NCBI GenBank assembly: GCA_964397445.1 | Contig: CAYNHZ010000005.1 | Coordinates: 46,056-110,055 of the forward strand | DNA from: CAYNHZ01 sp964397445 | GTDB taxonomy: Bacteria > Bacteroidota > Bacteroidia > Bacteroidales > UBA932 | Length of the DNA stretch: 64,000 nucleotides | Direction: 5' to 3' | Part shown: piece by piece, positions 52,767 to 63,110 of the stretch | How the letters are laid out: each line of letters starts with the position of its first letter | Position numbering within the stretch: position 1 is the stretch's first letter | Position numbers and translations under genes: made by a program | Notes under the pieces: model-generated | What the model was told of the DNA's origin: nothing | The model's input: the letters and a program-made list of their open reading frames with translations, nothing else | Databases searched by the model: none

Positions 52767-55700
52767 TTAAGCCCCTAACTCCTCTTTTTTGCGAGCCATC
52801 ATTTTGTTGTAATCGTCCATAGAGGCAACTACTAATCTGTCATATTCCCTTTGACCTGTACCGGCTGGAATTAGGTGACCGCAGATGACATTCTCTTTAA
52901 GACCCTCTAAGTAGTCAACTTTACCGTGGATAGCTGCTTCGCTAAGTACTTTTGTCGTCTCTTGGAATGATGCAGCAGACATAAAGCTGTTGGTCCTGAG
53001 GGCAGCCCTTGTGATCCCTTGCAAAATTTGATTTGATGTTGCAGGAATAGCATCACGAGCTTCTACCAATTTCATATCTTGACGTTTGAGGATTGAATTT
53101 TCATCTCTCAACTTACGAAGTGTTACGATTTGACCTGGTCTGAGCTCTTTCGAGTCACCAGCATCTAAGATAACCTTCTTATCGAAGACAGAGTCGTTCT
53201 CCTCTGTAAACTCCCATTTGTCAACGAGTTGTTCAGGTAGGAATTTGGTGTCACCAGGATCGACAATCTCCACTTTGCGCATCATTTGTCTTACAATGAT
53301 CTCAAAGTGTTTGTCGTTGATCTTCACACCCTGCATACGATATACTTCTTGTATTTCATTTACAATATACTCTTGAACTTTTATAGGTCCTTGAATAGCA
53401 AGTATATCGGTAGGTGAGACAGCCCCATCTGAGAGGGCCATCCCTGCTCTTATGTAGTCGTTTTCCTGAACAAGTATTTGTTTTGAAAGGGGAACGAGAT
53501 AGCGTTTTTCCTCTCCTGTTTTTGATTTTACAATGATTTCCCTATTACCACGTTTGATTTTACCCATTTGAACTTCGCCATTGATCTCAGATACGATAGC
53601 GGGGTTAGAAGGATTTCTTGCCTCAAACAACTCTGTAACGCGTGGAAGACCACCAGTGATATCACCCGATTTTCCGATAGCACGAGGAATCTTAACGATT
53701 ACCGAACCTGTCTTAACCTCTTGACCGTTTTCAACAGTAAGGTGAGCTCCTACAGGTAAGTTATATTGTTTCAACTCAACTGAGCCACTCATAATCTTGA
53801 TGGTAGGGTTTTTAGATTTGTCGCGAGATTCTATGATTACCTTTTCACGGTGAAGTGAGAATTCATCAGCTGCCTCTTCTCTATATGTTACACCTTCAAT
53901 TAGACTGTCAAATAGAACAGTACCACTCATTTCTGAAATAGTTACAGCATTGTAAGCATCCCATTCGCAAATTCGATCCCCTTTTGTGACATTTACACCA
54001 TCTTTCTTATATAGTTTTGCTCCGTAAGGGATATTGTGTTGTGAAAGGGTTATTCCAGTGTTTACATCTACAATGTGCATCTCGGCTGTACGTCCGATAA
54101 CTATCTCTTGTTCACCCTCATCATCTATGGTATTAACTGTTTTCAACTCGTCAAAATGAAGTTTACCATCGTAACGGGCAATGATCTCAGATTCAGAAGC
54201 GATGCTTGAAGCGGTACCTCCGACGTGGAATGTTCTAAGTGTAAGCTGTGTACCTGGCTCTCCGATAGACTGAGCAGCGATTACCCCTACAACCTCTCCC
54301 TTTTCGACCATACGTCCTGTTGCAAGATTTCGTCCATAACATTTTGCACAAACCCCTTTTCTTGATTCGCAAGTAAGCACTGAACGAATTTCAACTTGCT
54401 CGATCGGAAGTGAACCGATAATAGAAGCAATATCTTCTGTAATCTCTTCACCTGCTTGGATAATTAAAGTCCCTGTTAGAGGATTGTAAATATCGTGAAC
54501 AGATGTTCTACCGAGAATTCTATCGTAAAGAGACTCAACAATCTCGTCTTTATTCTTAATAGCGGTTGCAACAAGGCCCCTCAATGTTTCGCAATCTTCT
54601 TCGTTGATGATTACATCGTGAGAGACATCGACCAAACGTCTTGTAAGATAACCAGCATCTGCAGTTTTAAGAGCTGTATCGGCAAGACCTTTACGAGCAC
54701 CGTGAGTAGAGATAAAGTACTCAAGTACAGATAGTCCCTCTTTAAAGTTCGATAAGATAGGGTTTTCAATGATTTCAGCACCTGTCGATCCTGATTTTTG
54801 AGGTTTAGCCATAAGACCACGCATTCCGCATAACTGACGAATCTGCTCTTTAGAACCGCGGGCTCCGGAGTCAAGCATCATATAGATAGGGTTGAATCCT
54901 TGTTGATCGGTTTCGATATTTTTTGTAACCATATTCGTCAGACGAGAATTTGTGGTTGTCCAAATATCGATAATCTGGTTGTATCTCTCATTGTTTGTGA
55001 TAAGACCGTTGTTAAAACTATCTTGAATCTTTTCAACTTCTTTATAACCTGCTTCAATAAGAGAGTTTTTCTCAGGTGGAACAATAACATCTGCAAGGTT
55101 GAATGAGATCCCCCCTTTGAAGGCCATACTGTACCCGATACTTTTAATATCATCAAGAAATTGTGCTGTACGGGCAACTCCCGCTACTTTTACAACTTTA
55201 CCGATAATATCACGTAACGATTTTTTGGTAAGAACCTCATTTATGTAGCCAACCTCCTCAGGCACTACTTGATTGAAAATAACCCTTCCAACAGTGGTGT
55301 TCTCAAACATATAATACCCTTTTGAAGGGTCTTTCATATCTTTCGGTAAGCGAAGTGAGATGTTTGCGTGCAAATCTACCCTTCCTTCGTTATGTGCGAT
55401 GATAACCTCTTCAGGTCCATAGAATTTCATTCCTTCACCTTTTACACCTGCCCTTGGTTTTGTAATATAATACAAACCTAAAACCATATCTTGAGAAGGC
55501 ACTGTAATAGGAGCTCCGTTTGCAGGGTTCAAAATATTATGAGAACCTAACATAAGTAATTGAGCTTCAAGCACTGCTGCGTTTCCAAGAGGAAGATGGA
55601 CAGCCATTTGGTCTCCGTCAAAGTCAGCATTGAAAGCCGTACAAGCAAGAGGGTGGAGCTGAATAGCTTTTCCCTCAATAAGTTTCGGCTGAAATGCTTG

Positions 55701-57038
55701 AATACCGAGTCTGTGTAGGGTAGGGGCACGATTCAATAGAACAGGGTGTCCTTTCATCACATTTTCAAGAATATCCCATATTACAGGGTCTTTTCTATCA
55801 ACTATCTTCTTTGCGGATTTAACTGTTTTAACAATTCCTCTCTCAATCAATTTACGGATGATGAATGGTTTGTAAAGCTCTGCAGCCATAAACTTAGGAA
55901 TACCACATTCGTGCATTTTAAGCTCCGGACCAACAACAATTACTGAACGAGCTGAGTAGTCAACACGTTTACCGAGAAGGTTTTGACGGAAACGTCCTTG
56001 TTTACCTTTAAGACTGTCTGAGAGCGATTTCAATGTTCTGTTTGCCTCTGTCTTAACAGCATTTGATTTTCTTGAGTTGTCGAAAAGTGAATCGACAGCC
56101 TCTTGAAGCATCCGTTTCTCGTTGCGGAGAATAACTTCAGGAGCTTTTATCTCAATAAGTCTTTTTAACCGGTTGTTTCTGATAATAACCCTTCTATAAA
56201 GGTCATTCAGATCGGAAGTTGCAAAACGTCCCCCATCGAGTGGAACGAGTGGCCTCAATTCAGGAGGTATTACAGGGATAACTTTTAGAATCATCCATTC
56301 CGGTTTGTTCAACTCTTTTGATTCACGGAAAGCTTCAATAACACTCAATCTCTTTAGTGCATCTGCCTTACGTTGTTGAGAAGTCTCATTTTCTGTTTTG
56401 TGACGCAGACTGTAAGACAATTCATCAAGATCTATATTTTTCAATAAGGTATAAATAGCCTCTGCTCCCATCCCTGCAATGAATTTATTAGGATCTTCAT
56501 TGTCAAGAAGTTGATTCTCTTTTGGAAGGCTATCGAGTACTGCAAGATACTCCTCCTCTGAGAGTAAAGCCATAGGCTCAATGCCGTGTTCGGCAGCCAT
56601 ACCCGGTTGAATGACTATATATCTTTCATAATATACGATTGATTCCAACTTTTTTGAGGGGATACCAAGAAGGTAGCCGATCTTGTTTGGAGTGGAACGG
56701 AAATACCAAATATGCGCAACCGGAACGGTAAGGGAGATGTGACCCATCCTCTCTCTTCTAACTTTTTTCTCTGTCACCTCTACACCGCATCTATCACAAA
56801 TGATACCGCGGTAGCGAATCCTTTTGTATTTTCCGCAATGACACTCGTAGTCTTTTGATGGACCGAATATCCTTTCGCAAAACAAACCGTCGCGTTCGGG
56901 CTTATATGTACGGTAATTGACCGTTTCAGGTTTTAGCACTTCACCGGAAGATCTTAAAAGGATCTCTTCTGGTGAAGCAAGACCTATTGTAATCTTGTTG
57001 AAATTGCTTTTAACCTTGTTATCTTTTTTGAAAGCCAT
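52767..57038 (-). CDS. rpoC: DNA-directed RNA polymerase subunit beta-prime
   Basis: The 1423-residue largest catalytic subunit of RNA polymerase. The N-terminal zinc ribbon CHCGKYKRIRYRGIICDRCG, the Mg-binding NADFDGDQ near residue 470 and the second zinc site CESRKGVCAKCYGRNLA are all present, followed by the trigger-loop and GEPGTQLTLRTFHVGG regions. Length matches Bacteroidota RpoC. It lies 33 bp after rpoB in the same operon. No truncation is seen. Confidence 0.98.
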   Translation of the reverse strand: MAFKKDNKVKSNFNKITIGLASPEEILLRSSGEVLKPETVNYRTYKPERDGLFCERIFGPSKDYECHCGKYKRIRYRGIICDRCGVEVTEKKVRRERMGHISLTVPVAHIWYFRSTPNKIGYLLGIPSKKLESIVYYERYIVIQPGMAAEHGIEPMALLSEEEYLAVLDSLPKENQLLDNEDPNKFIAGMGAEAIYTLLKNIDLDELSYSLRHKTENETSQQRKADALKRLSVIEAFRESKELNKPEWMILKVIPVIPPELRPLVPLDGGRFATSDLNDLYRRVIIRNNRLKRLIEIKAPEVILRNEKRMLQEAVDSLFDNSRKSNAVKTEANRTLKSLSDSLKGKQGRFRQNLLGKRVDYSARSVIVVGPELKMHECGIPKFMAAELYKPFIIRKLIERGIVKTVKSAKKIVDRKDPVIWDILENVMKGHPVLLNRAPTLHRLGIQAFQPKLIEGKAIQLHPLACTAFNADFDGDQMAVHLPLGNAAVLEAQLLMLGSHNILNPANGAPITVPSQDMVLGLYYITKPRAGVKGEGMKFYGPEEVIIAHNEGRVDLHANISLRLPKDMKDPSKGYYMFENTTVGRVIFNQVVPEEVGYINEVLTKKSLRDIIGKVVKVAGVARTAQFLDDIKSIGYSMAFKGGISFNLADVIVPPEKNSLIEAGYKEVEKIQDSFNNGLITNNERYNQIIDIWTTTNSRLTNMVTKNIETDQQGFNPIYMMLDSGARGSKEQIRQLCGMRGLMAKPQKSGSTGAEIIENPILSNFKEGLSVLEYFISTHGARKGLADTALKTADAGYLTRRLVDVSHDVIINEEDCETLRGLVATAIKNKDEIVESLYDRILGRTSVHDIYNPLTGTLIIQAGEEITEDIASIIGSLPIEQVEIRSVLTCESRKGVCAKCYGRNLATGRMVEKGEVVGVIAAQSIGEPGTQLTLRTFHVGGTASSIASESEIIARYDGKLHFDELKTVNTIDDEGEQEIVIGRTAEMHIVDVNTGITLSQHNIPYGAKLYKKDGVNVTKGDRICEWDAYNAVTISEMSGTVLFDSLIEGVTYREEAADEFSLHREKVIIESRDKSKNPTIKIMSGSVELKQYNLPVGAHLTVENGQEVKTGSVIVKIPRAIGKSGDITGGLPRVTELFEARNPSNPAIVSEINGEVQMGKIKRGNREIIVKSKTGEEKRYLVPLSKQILVQENDYIRAGMALSDGAVSPTDILAIQGPIKVQEYIVNEIQEVYRMQGVKINDKHFEIIVRQMMRKVEIVDPGDTKFLPEQLVDKWEFTEENDSVFDKKVILDAGDSKELRPGQIVTLRKLRDENSILKRQDMKLVEARDAIPATSNQILQGITRAALRTNSFMSAASFQETTKVLSEAAIHGKVDYLEGLKENVICGHLIPAGTGQREYDRLVVASMDDYNKMMARKKEELGA

Positions 57039-57071
57039 ATTATTATTTTTTCAAATATTCAATAAAATCAT

Positions 57072-60000
57072 TTAATCTAAGTTCACACTTAGTCCGAGTC
57101 CGCGCAATTCGTGAAGAAGGACGTTCAACGACTCAGGAATACCCGGAGTAGGCATAGGGTCACCTTTGACGATAGACTCATAAGCACGAGATCTACCGGT
57201 CACATCGTCTGATTTGATGGTTAGAATCTCTTGAAGAACATTCGATGCTCCGAATGCCTCCAATGCCCAAACCTCCATTTCTCCGAATCTTTGACCTCCA
57301 AACTGAGCTTTACCACCTAAAGGTTGCTGTGTGATAAGTGAATAAGGACCGATTGAGCGGGCGTGCATTTTGTCATCAACCATATGTCCGAGTTTTATCA
57401 TATAGATAACTCCGACAGTTGCTGGTTGGTCAAATTTATCACCTGTTCCCCCATCTCTCAAATATGTTCTTCCATATCGAGGAAGTCCGGCTTTATCGGT
57501 GTATTTACAAATCTCTTCAAGTGAAGCACCATCAAATATAGGTGTACTGAATTTAAGACCAAGCTCTTTACCTGCCCAGCCAAGTACAGTTTCATATATT
57601 TGTCCAAGGTTCATACGAGAAGGTACACCAAGTGGATTAAGAACTATGTCAACGATAGAACCGTCATCCAAGAAAGGCATATCTTCATCCCTTACAACTT
57701 TTGCTACAATCCCTTTATTTCCGTGGCGACCTGCCATTTTATCCCCAACTCGGATTTTTCTTTTCTTAGCAACATAGACTTTCGCAAGTTGCATAATCCC
57801 TGTAGGAAGCTCATCTCCGATAGTGAGGTTGTATTTGATCCTCTTCAATTCGGCATCATACTCCTTAAATGCTATTAAGAAGTTGTTTATGAGCTTCTTA
57901 ATCTGGCTGTTGACATTCTTGTCAGATGTCCATTTTGTAGGATTAATATCTTCGTAATTGATTTTTACAAGTGCATCATAAGTGATGGTTTCCCCTTTTG
58001 GAACAATCTCTGCTCCATATAGGTCACTTATGCCATTACTCTTTTTACTATCAATGAGAATAAGCATTTTGTCGATAAATTTACCTCTTAGGGTATTGAC
58101 TTTAAGGTTGAAAGCTTCTTCGGCTTGTTGAACCTCTGCTTTAACATTTCCTTTAATCCTTTTTGTCCCCTCTTTGGCAACTCTTGCAAAAAGTCTCTTA
58201 CCTATAATAGTACCTGACAATGAAGGAGAAGCTTTGAGAGATGCATCTTTAACATCCCCTGCTTTGTCTCCGAAAATTGCCCTGAGTAGTTTCTCCTCTG
58301 GAGATGGATCGCTCTCCCCTTTAGGGGTTATTTTCCCAATAAGAATATCACCAGGTTCGATATTTGCTCCGATACGAATGATACCGTTTTCATCGAGATC
58401 TTTTGTTGCCTCTTCACTAACGTTTGGAATATCAGAGGTTAATTCTTCCATACCACGCTTGGTATCGCGAACCTCCATAATATATTCATCCACGTGGATA
58501 GAGGTGAAAATATCCTCACGAATAATTCTCTCAGATAGAACGATAGCATCTTCAAAATTATACCCTTTCCAAGGCATAAATGCTACTTTTAAGTTTCTAC
58601 CAAGAGCCAATTCTCCATTTTCAGTACCATAACCTTCGGTAAGGACCTGACCGGGCTCAACTTTTTCCCCTTTCCTAACGATAGGTTTAAGGTGGATAGA
58701 GGTGCTTTGGTTGGTTTTCCTATATAAAGGAAGGTTATAAACGGTAATTTCAGGGTCAAAGCTTACAAATTTTTCGCTTTCGCTTTGTTCGTATTTTATA
58801 TGTATCTCTTTAGCATCAACATATACAACTTCCCCTCTTTTCTTTGCAACTATCTGAGTTCTCGAATCGCGTACAACAACACTTTCCAATCCTGTCCCTA
58901 CGATAGGTGCTTCAGGTTTGATAAGGGGAACTGCTTGACGCATCATATTTGAACCCATCAATGCACGGTTGGCATCATCGTGCTCAAGAAATGGGATAAG
59001 TGAAGCAGCTATTGAGGCAATTTGGTTTGGAGCAACGTCCATAAAGTGAACCTCATCTTTTGTAACTACAGGATAGTCAGCCTCGTATCTACATTTGATC
59101 CTCTCATCTATAATAGTTCCCTGCTCATCAAGATTGACATTGGCTTGTGCAACCATCTTGTCCTCTTCCTCTTCTGCACTCATATATATGTATCCGTCTT
59201 GACTCATATCAACGATACCGCTGTTAACTTTTCTATATGGGGTCTCTATGAAACCGAGCTCATTGATCTTCGCATAGATGCAAAGAGAAGAGATAAGACC
59301 GATGTTAGGTCCCTCAGGGGTTTCAATAGGACAAAGACGACCATAGTGTGTGTAGTGCACGTCTCGCACCTCAAATCCTGCTCTGTCTCGTGAAAGACCT
59401 CCGGGTCCTAAGGCAGATAAACGCCTTTTGTGAGTCATCTCAGCAAGAGGGTTCGTTTGGTCCATAAATTGAGAAAGTTGGCTCGTTCCGAAGAATGAGT
59501 TGATAACAGAGGACAATGTCTTTGCATTGATAAGATCTGTTGGTACAAACACTTCATTGTCACGTACATTCATTCTTTCACGAATAGTACGCGCCATCCT
59601 GGTAAGACCAACGCTAAATTGGTTAGCCAATTGTTCTCCTACTGTCCTGATACGCCTGTTGCTCAAGTGGTCAATATCATCTATTGTCGCTTTTGAGTTG
59701 ATTAATTGTATCAAGTATTGTATAATCGCAATAATATCTTGTTTTGTAAGAACCTTAACCTCGTTAGGGGTGTTAAGGTTTAGTTTATGATTCAAACGAT
59801 AACGCCCTACATCTCCTAAATCATATCTCTTATCTGAGAAGAATAATTTGTCGATGACATCCCTTGCTGTAGCCTCGTCGGGTGGTTCAGAGTTGCGTAA
59901 TTGTCTGTATGTGTAAAAGACAGCCTCTTTCTCGGAGTTGCAAACATCTTTCTGGAGAGTGTTGTAAATGATGGCGAAATCACTTGTGTTGGCATCCTCT

Positions 60001-60890
60001 TTATGAACCAAAATGGTGCTTACTCCTGACTCTATGATAGAGTCAATGTGCTGCTCTTCAAGAATAGTTTCTCTATCGATAACTATCTGATTTCTTTCAA
60101 TATATACAACTTCTCCTGTATCCTCATCCACGAAATCTTCATTCCAAGTTTTCAATACCCTTGCTGCAAGTTTCGCCCCAATGTTTTTCTGTAAGTTGGT
60201 CTTTGTTACCTTTATTTCGTTTGCTAATCCGAAAATATCAAGGATATCCTTATCACTTTCGTATCCGATAGCTCTGAGTAGTGTGGTAACAGGTAATTTC
60301 TTTTTTCTATCGATGTAAGCGTACATCACATTGTTGATGTCTGTTGCAAATTCAATCCACGATCCTTTGAACGGGATAATACGAGCAGAATACAACTTTG
60401 TACCGTTAGCGTGAAGACTTTGTCCGAAGAATACACCTGGAGATCTATGTAGCTGAGAAACAACTATCCTCTCCGAACCGTTGATGACAAATGTACCTCT
60501 CGGTGTCATATACGGAATTGTCCCAAGATAGACATCTTGAATAGATGTGTCGAAATCTTCGTGTTCTTCGTCAGTGCAATATAACTTTAACTTTGCTTTT
60601 AATGGGACACTATAGGTCAACCCTCTATCTAAGCACTCATCAATCGAGTAGCGGGGGGGATCAATAAAATAATCTATAAATTCTAATACAAAATTATTTC
60701 TTGTGTCCGTAATTGGAAAAATTTCCTGAAAGACTTTAAAAAGCCCCTCATTCCTACGATTCTCAGGGGTGGTGTCCAATTGGAAGAAATCCTTAAAAGA
60801 TTTTAATTGAACCTCCAAAAAATCAGGGTAATCAAGGAGTGTCCTTGAGGATGCGAATGTAATACGCTGATTATTAATTTTTTGCGACAT
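57072..60890 (-). CDS. rpoB: DNA-directed RNA polymerase subunit beta
   Basis: The 1272-residue beta subunit. The rifampicin-binding region is intact and wild-type in appearance (FFGTSQLSQFMDQTNPLAEM, then THKRRLSALGPGGLSRDRAG). Conserved later motifs include MPWKGYNFEDAIVLSERIIR-like sequence, GDKMAGRHGNKGIVAKV and GGKAQFGGQRFGEMEVWALE. The gene follows rplL across a 106-bp gap that contains a hairpin (60934-60962), which may tune its expression relative to the ribosomal proteins. Confidence 0.98.
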   Translation of the reverse strand: MSQKINNQRITFASSRTLLDYPDFLEVQLKSFKDFFQLDTTPENRRNEGLFKVFQEIFPITDTRNNFVLEFIDYFIDPPRYSIDECLDRGLTYSVPLKAKLKLYCTDEEHEDFDTSIQDVYLGTIPYMTPRGTFVINGSERIVVSQLHRSPGVFFGQSLHANGTKLYSARIIPFKGSWIEFATDINNVMYAYIDRKKKLPVTTLLRAIGYESDKDILDIFGLANEIKVTKTNLQKNIGAKLAARVLKTWNEDFVDEDTGEVVYIERNQIVIDRETILEEQHIDSIIESGVSTILVHKEDANTSDFAIIYNTLQKDVCNSEKEAVFYTYRQLRNSEPPDEATARDVIDKLFFSDKRYDLGDVGRYRLNHKLNLNTPNEVKVLTKQDIIAIIQYLIQLINSKATIDDIDHLSNRRIRTVGEQLANQFSVGLTRMARTIRERMNVRDNEVFVPTDLINAKTLSSVINSFFGTSQLSQFMDQTNPLAEMTHKRRLSALGPGGLSRDRAGFEVRDVHYTHYGRLCPIETPEGPNIGLISSLCIYAKINELGFIETPYRKVNSGIVDMSQDGYIYMSAEEEEDKMVAQANVNLDEQGTIIDERIKCRYEADYPVVTKDEVHFMDVAPNQIASIAASLIPFLEHDDANRALMGSNMMRQAVPLIKPEAPIVGTGLESVVVRDSRTQIVAKKRGEVVYVDAKEIHIKYEQSESEKFVSFDPEITVYNLPLYRKTNQSTSIHLKPIVRKGEKVEPGQVLTEGYGTENGELALGRNLKVAFMPWKGYNFEDAIVLSERIIREDIFTSIHVDEYIMEVRDTKRGMEELTSDIPNVSEEATKDLDENGIIRIGANIEPGDILIGKITPKGESDPSPEEKLLRAIFGDKAGDVKDASLKASPSLSGTIIGKRLFARVAKEGTKRIKGNVKAEVQQAEEAFNLKVNTLRGKFIDKMLILIDSKKSNGISDLYGAEIVPKGETITYDALVKINYEDINPTKWTSDKNVNSQIKKLINNFLIAFKEYDAELKRIKYNLTIGDELPTGIMQLAKVYVAKKRKIRVGDKMAGRHGNKGIVAKVVRDEDMPFLDDGSIVDIVLNPLGVPSRMNLGQIYETVLGWAGKELGLKFSTPIFDGASLEEICKYTDKAGLPRYGRTYLRDGGTGDKFDQPATVGVIYMIKLGHMVDDKMHARSIGPYSLITQQPLGGKAQFGGQRFGEMEVWALEAFGASNVLQEILTIKSDDVTGRSRAYESIVKGDPMPTPGIPESLNVLLHELRGLGLSVNLD

Positions 60891-60933
60891 TGTATTTGGC
60901 TTAGTTGAAAATAAACTTAAAAAAACGACAAAA

Positions 60934-60962
60934 AGGTTTAGAGCCTATAAGACTCTAAACCT
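60934..60962 (-). terminator. Hairpin between rplL and rpoB, possible attenuator
   Basis: AGGTTTAGAG (60934-60943) pairs perfectly with CTCTAAACCT (60953-60962) over 10 bp with a 9-base loop. On the transcribed minus strand it is followed by TTTTGTCGTTTTTTT, a terminator-like U-rich tract. Partial read-through here would make more rplJL than rpoBC mRNA, as known for the E. coli rplL-rpoB interval. Confidence 0.75.
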
Positions 60963-60996
60963 GAAAGTATTTCCCTATTGCAGGGAGAGAGTAAGT

Positions 60997-61368
60997 TTAT
61001 TTAATTTCAACTTCTCCGCCAGCTTCTTCAAGCTGAGCTTTAACTTGTTCAGCTTCTGCTTTAGAAACTTTTTCTTTGATTGGAGCCGGTGCTTTGTCAA
61101 CTAAGTCTTTAGCTTCTTTAAGACCGAGGCCTGTGATCTCTTTTACAACTTTAACAATTTGAAGTTTTGCTTGTCCTGCAGAGGTGAGGATAACATCAAA
61201 TTGAGTTTGCTCAGCAGCAACAGCTGCTGCAGCAGGAGCCGCAACTGCAACTGCTGCAGCGGCTGCAGGTTCGATTCCGTATTCGTCTTTAAGAACTTGT
61301 GCTAACTCTTGAACTTCTTTAACAGTTAGATTAACCAATTCTTCCGCAAATTTCTTAATATCTGCCAT
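60997..61368 (-). CDS. rplL: Ribosomal protein bL12 (L7/L12)
   Basis: A 123-residue stalk protein of the large ribosomal subunit. N-terminal dimer domain (about 1-35), an Ala-rich flexible hinge (AAAAAVAVAAPAAAAVAAEQ) and the C-terminal factor-binding domain (LQIVKVVKEITGLGLKEAKD) are all visible. It lies 31 bp after rplJ. Confidence 0.98.
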   Translation of the reverse strand: MADIKKFAEELVNLTVKEVQELAQVLKDEYGIEPAAAAAVAVAAPAAAAVAAEQTQFDVILTSAGQAKLQIVKVVKEITGLGLKEAKDLVDKAPAPIKEKVSKAEAEQVKAQLEEAGGEVEIK

Positions 61369-61399
61369 AATTTTTATTATTTAATTGTTTTTATAAATT

Positions 61400-61927
61400 T
61401 TATTCTTTTTCTGATAATGTCTTTACTACACCTGCGATTGTTCCGCCGGCTGAAGCCTGAAGAGCAGAAATAACATTCTTAGCAGGAGATTGTAATAGAC
61501 CGATAATATCACCGATAAGTTCATCGCGTGATTTAAGATTAACAAGAGCTTCAAGATTCTCAGCGCCTACATAAGCACAATCTTGAACCAAAGCACCTTT
61601 CAATACAGGTTTACCCATTTTTGCTCCAAACTCTTTTATAAGTTTTGCTGGTGCATTAGGGGTGGTGGTAAACATAATAGCAGAAGGACCTTCCAATACG
61701 GGAATCATTGCGGCAACATCGTTGCCACTCTCTTTCATTTCGATTGCCTTTCTGAAAAGGGTGTTTTTAACAACAACCAATTTTATCCCTTTTTCAAAAC
61801 AAGCACGACGGAGAGTAGATGTATTCTCTGCATCAAGTCCTGCTATGTCAGTGACATAAAAGTTGGGTGTTTCTTCTAACTGAGCTGCAACCTCATTAAT
61901 AATTTGTTCTTTTTCCTCTTTTCTCAT
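61400..61927 (-). CDS. rplJ: Ribosomal protein uL10
   Basis: A 175-residue protein that anchors the L12 stalk to the 23S rRNA. Seen are the N-terminal EEKEQIINEVAAQLEETPNF, the conserved LRRACFEKGIKLVVVKNTLF and the C-terminal helix region that binds L12 (GLLQSPAKNVISALQASAGG). It is 12 bp after rplA. Length is typical. Confidence 0.97.
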   Translation of the reverse strand: MRKEEKEQIINEVAAQLEETPNFYVTDIAGLDAENTSTLRRACFEKGIKLVVVKNTLFRKAIEMKESGNDVAAMIPVLEGPSAIMFTTTPNAPAKLIKEFGAKMGKPVLKGALVQDCAYVGAENLEALVNLKSRDELIGDIIGLLQSPAKNVISALQASAGGTIAGVVKTLSEKE

Positions 61928-61939
61928 ATCCTTTAATTA

Positions 61940-62641
61940 TTATTCAGCTGCACTGAAAGATTTACTATCAATATTTACACTGGGACTCATAGTTGATGAG
62001 ATGAAAATACTCCTAACATAAGTTCCTTTTAATGATTGCGGTTTCATTTTGACTACGGTGTTTAGTAGCTCCATTGCGTTGTCTGCAAGCATATGAGCTT
62101 CAAAAGAGACTTTACCGATGGATGCGTGAATGATCCCGGTTTTGTCAACTTTAAAGTCAATTTTACCTGCTTTAACCTCTTTGACAGCTTTACCAATTTC
62201 CATAGTAACCGTACCTGTTTTAGGGTTAGGCATAAGACCTCTCGGACCGAGTATTCTACCGATAGGACCTATTTTTGCCATTACGGATGGAGTACATATA
62301 ATTACATCTATGTCTGTCCAACCTCCTTTAATCTTTTCGATATAGTCGTCCAACCCAACATGATCTGCTCCGGCTTCTTTAGCTTCAGCCTCTTTATCGG
62401 GTGTACATAATACCAAAACGCGGGTTTGTTTACCTGTTCCGTGTGGAAGAGTCACAACGCCACGTACCATCTGATTAGCTTTGCGAGGGTCAACTCCAAG
62501 TCTGATAGCAATATCGACCGATGCGTCAAATTTGGTATAGGTCATCTCCTTAACCAATTTGCAAGCATCTGCCAATTTGTATTGTTTGTTGGAATCAACT
62601 TTCTCAACAGCTACTTTTTGATTTTTTGTTAATTTACTCAT
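61940..62641 (-). CDS. rplA: Ribosomal protein uL1
   Basis: A 233-residue protein of the L1 stalk, which moves E-site tRNA; it also represses its own operon in many bacteria. Motifs: VDIAIRLGVDPRKANQMVRG, VTLPHGTGKQTRVLV, and the signature GRILGPRGLMPNPKTGTV. It is 9 bp after rplK. Confidence 0.98.
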   Translation of the reverse strand: MSKLTKNQKVAVEKVDSNKQYKLADACKLVKEMTYTKFDASVDIAIRLGVDPRKANQMVRGVVTLPHGTGKQTRVLVLCTPDKEAEAKEAGADHVGLDDYIEKIKGGWTDIDVIICTPSVMAKIGPIGRILGPRGLMPNPKTGTVTMEIGKAVKEVKAGKIDFKVDKTGIIHASIGKVSFEAHMLADNAMELLNTVVKMKPQSLKGTYVRSIFISSTMSPSVNIDSKSFSAAE

Positions 62642-62650
62642 AGCGTGTGA

Positions 62651-63097
62651 TTATTTTATGTCGGCAGGAAATGTTCCTTCTACTGTAATACCCATACTTC
62701 TTGCAGTACCTGCAACCATACTCATAGCAGATTTTAAGGTAAATGCATTCATATCAGGCATTTTGTCTTCAGCAATAGCCTTTACTTGAGCCCAAGTGAT
62801 AGTTGCTACTTTATTGCGGTTAGGTTCTTGAGAACCTTTGGCAATCTTTGCAGCCTCTTTCAATTGGACAGCCACAGGGGGCTGCTTAACTACGAAGGTG
62901 AAAGATTTATCGCTGTAAACTGTTATGATTACAGGTAAAACCTTTCCGGCCTTATCTTGAGTACGGGCATTAAATTGTTTGCAGAAATCCATTATATTCA
63001 CACCCTTAGAACCTAAAGCAGGTCCTACTGGAGGAGAAGGATTAGCGGCTCCGCCTTTAATCTGCAACTTAATAAATGCGGCAATTTCTTTAGCCAT
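62651..63097 (-). CDS. rplK: Ribosomal protein uL11
   Basis: A 148-residue protein of the GTPase-associated centre. The start IKLQIKGGAANPSPPVGPAL, the stretch GVNIMDFCKQFNARTQD and the C-terminal signature KSAMSMVAGTARSMGITVEG are intact. It lies 13 bp after nusG. Confidence 0.98.
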   Translation of the reverse strand: MAKEIAAFIKLQIKGGAANPSPPVGPALGSKGVNIMDFCKQFNARTQDKAGKVLPVIITVYSDKSFTFVVKQPPVAVQLKEAAKIAKGSQEPNRNKVATITWAQVKAIAEDKMPDMNAFTLKSAMSMVAGTARSMGITVEGTFPADIK

Positions 63098-63110
63098 AAT
63101 GTTTAATGAT

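Noticed and set aside
58174..58632. 152-codon plus-strand frame opposite rpoB
   Set aside because: Low-complexity Ser/Leu-rich product; a mirror of the conserved rpoB frame.
61200..61270. GC-rich Ala-coding stretch in rplL resembling a repeat
   Set aside because: It is the normal flexible hinge of bL12.
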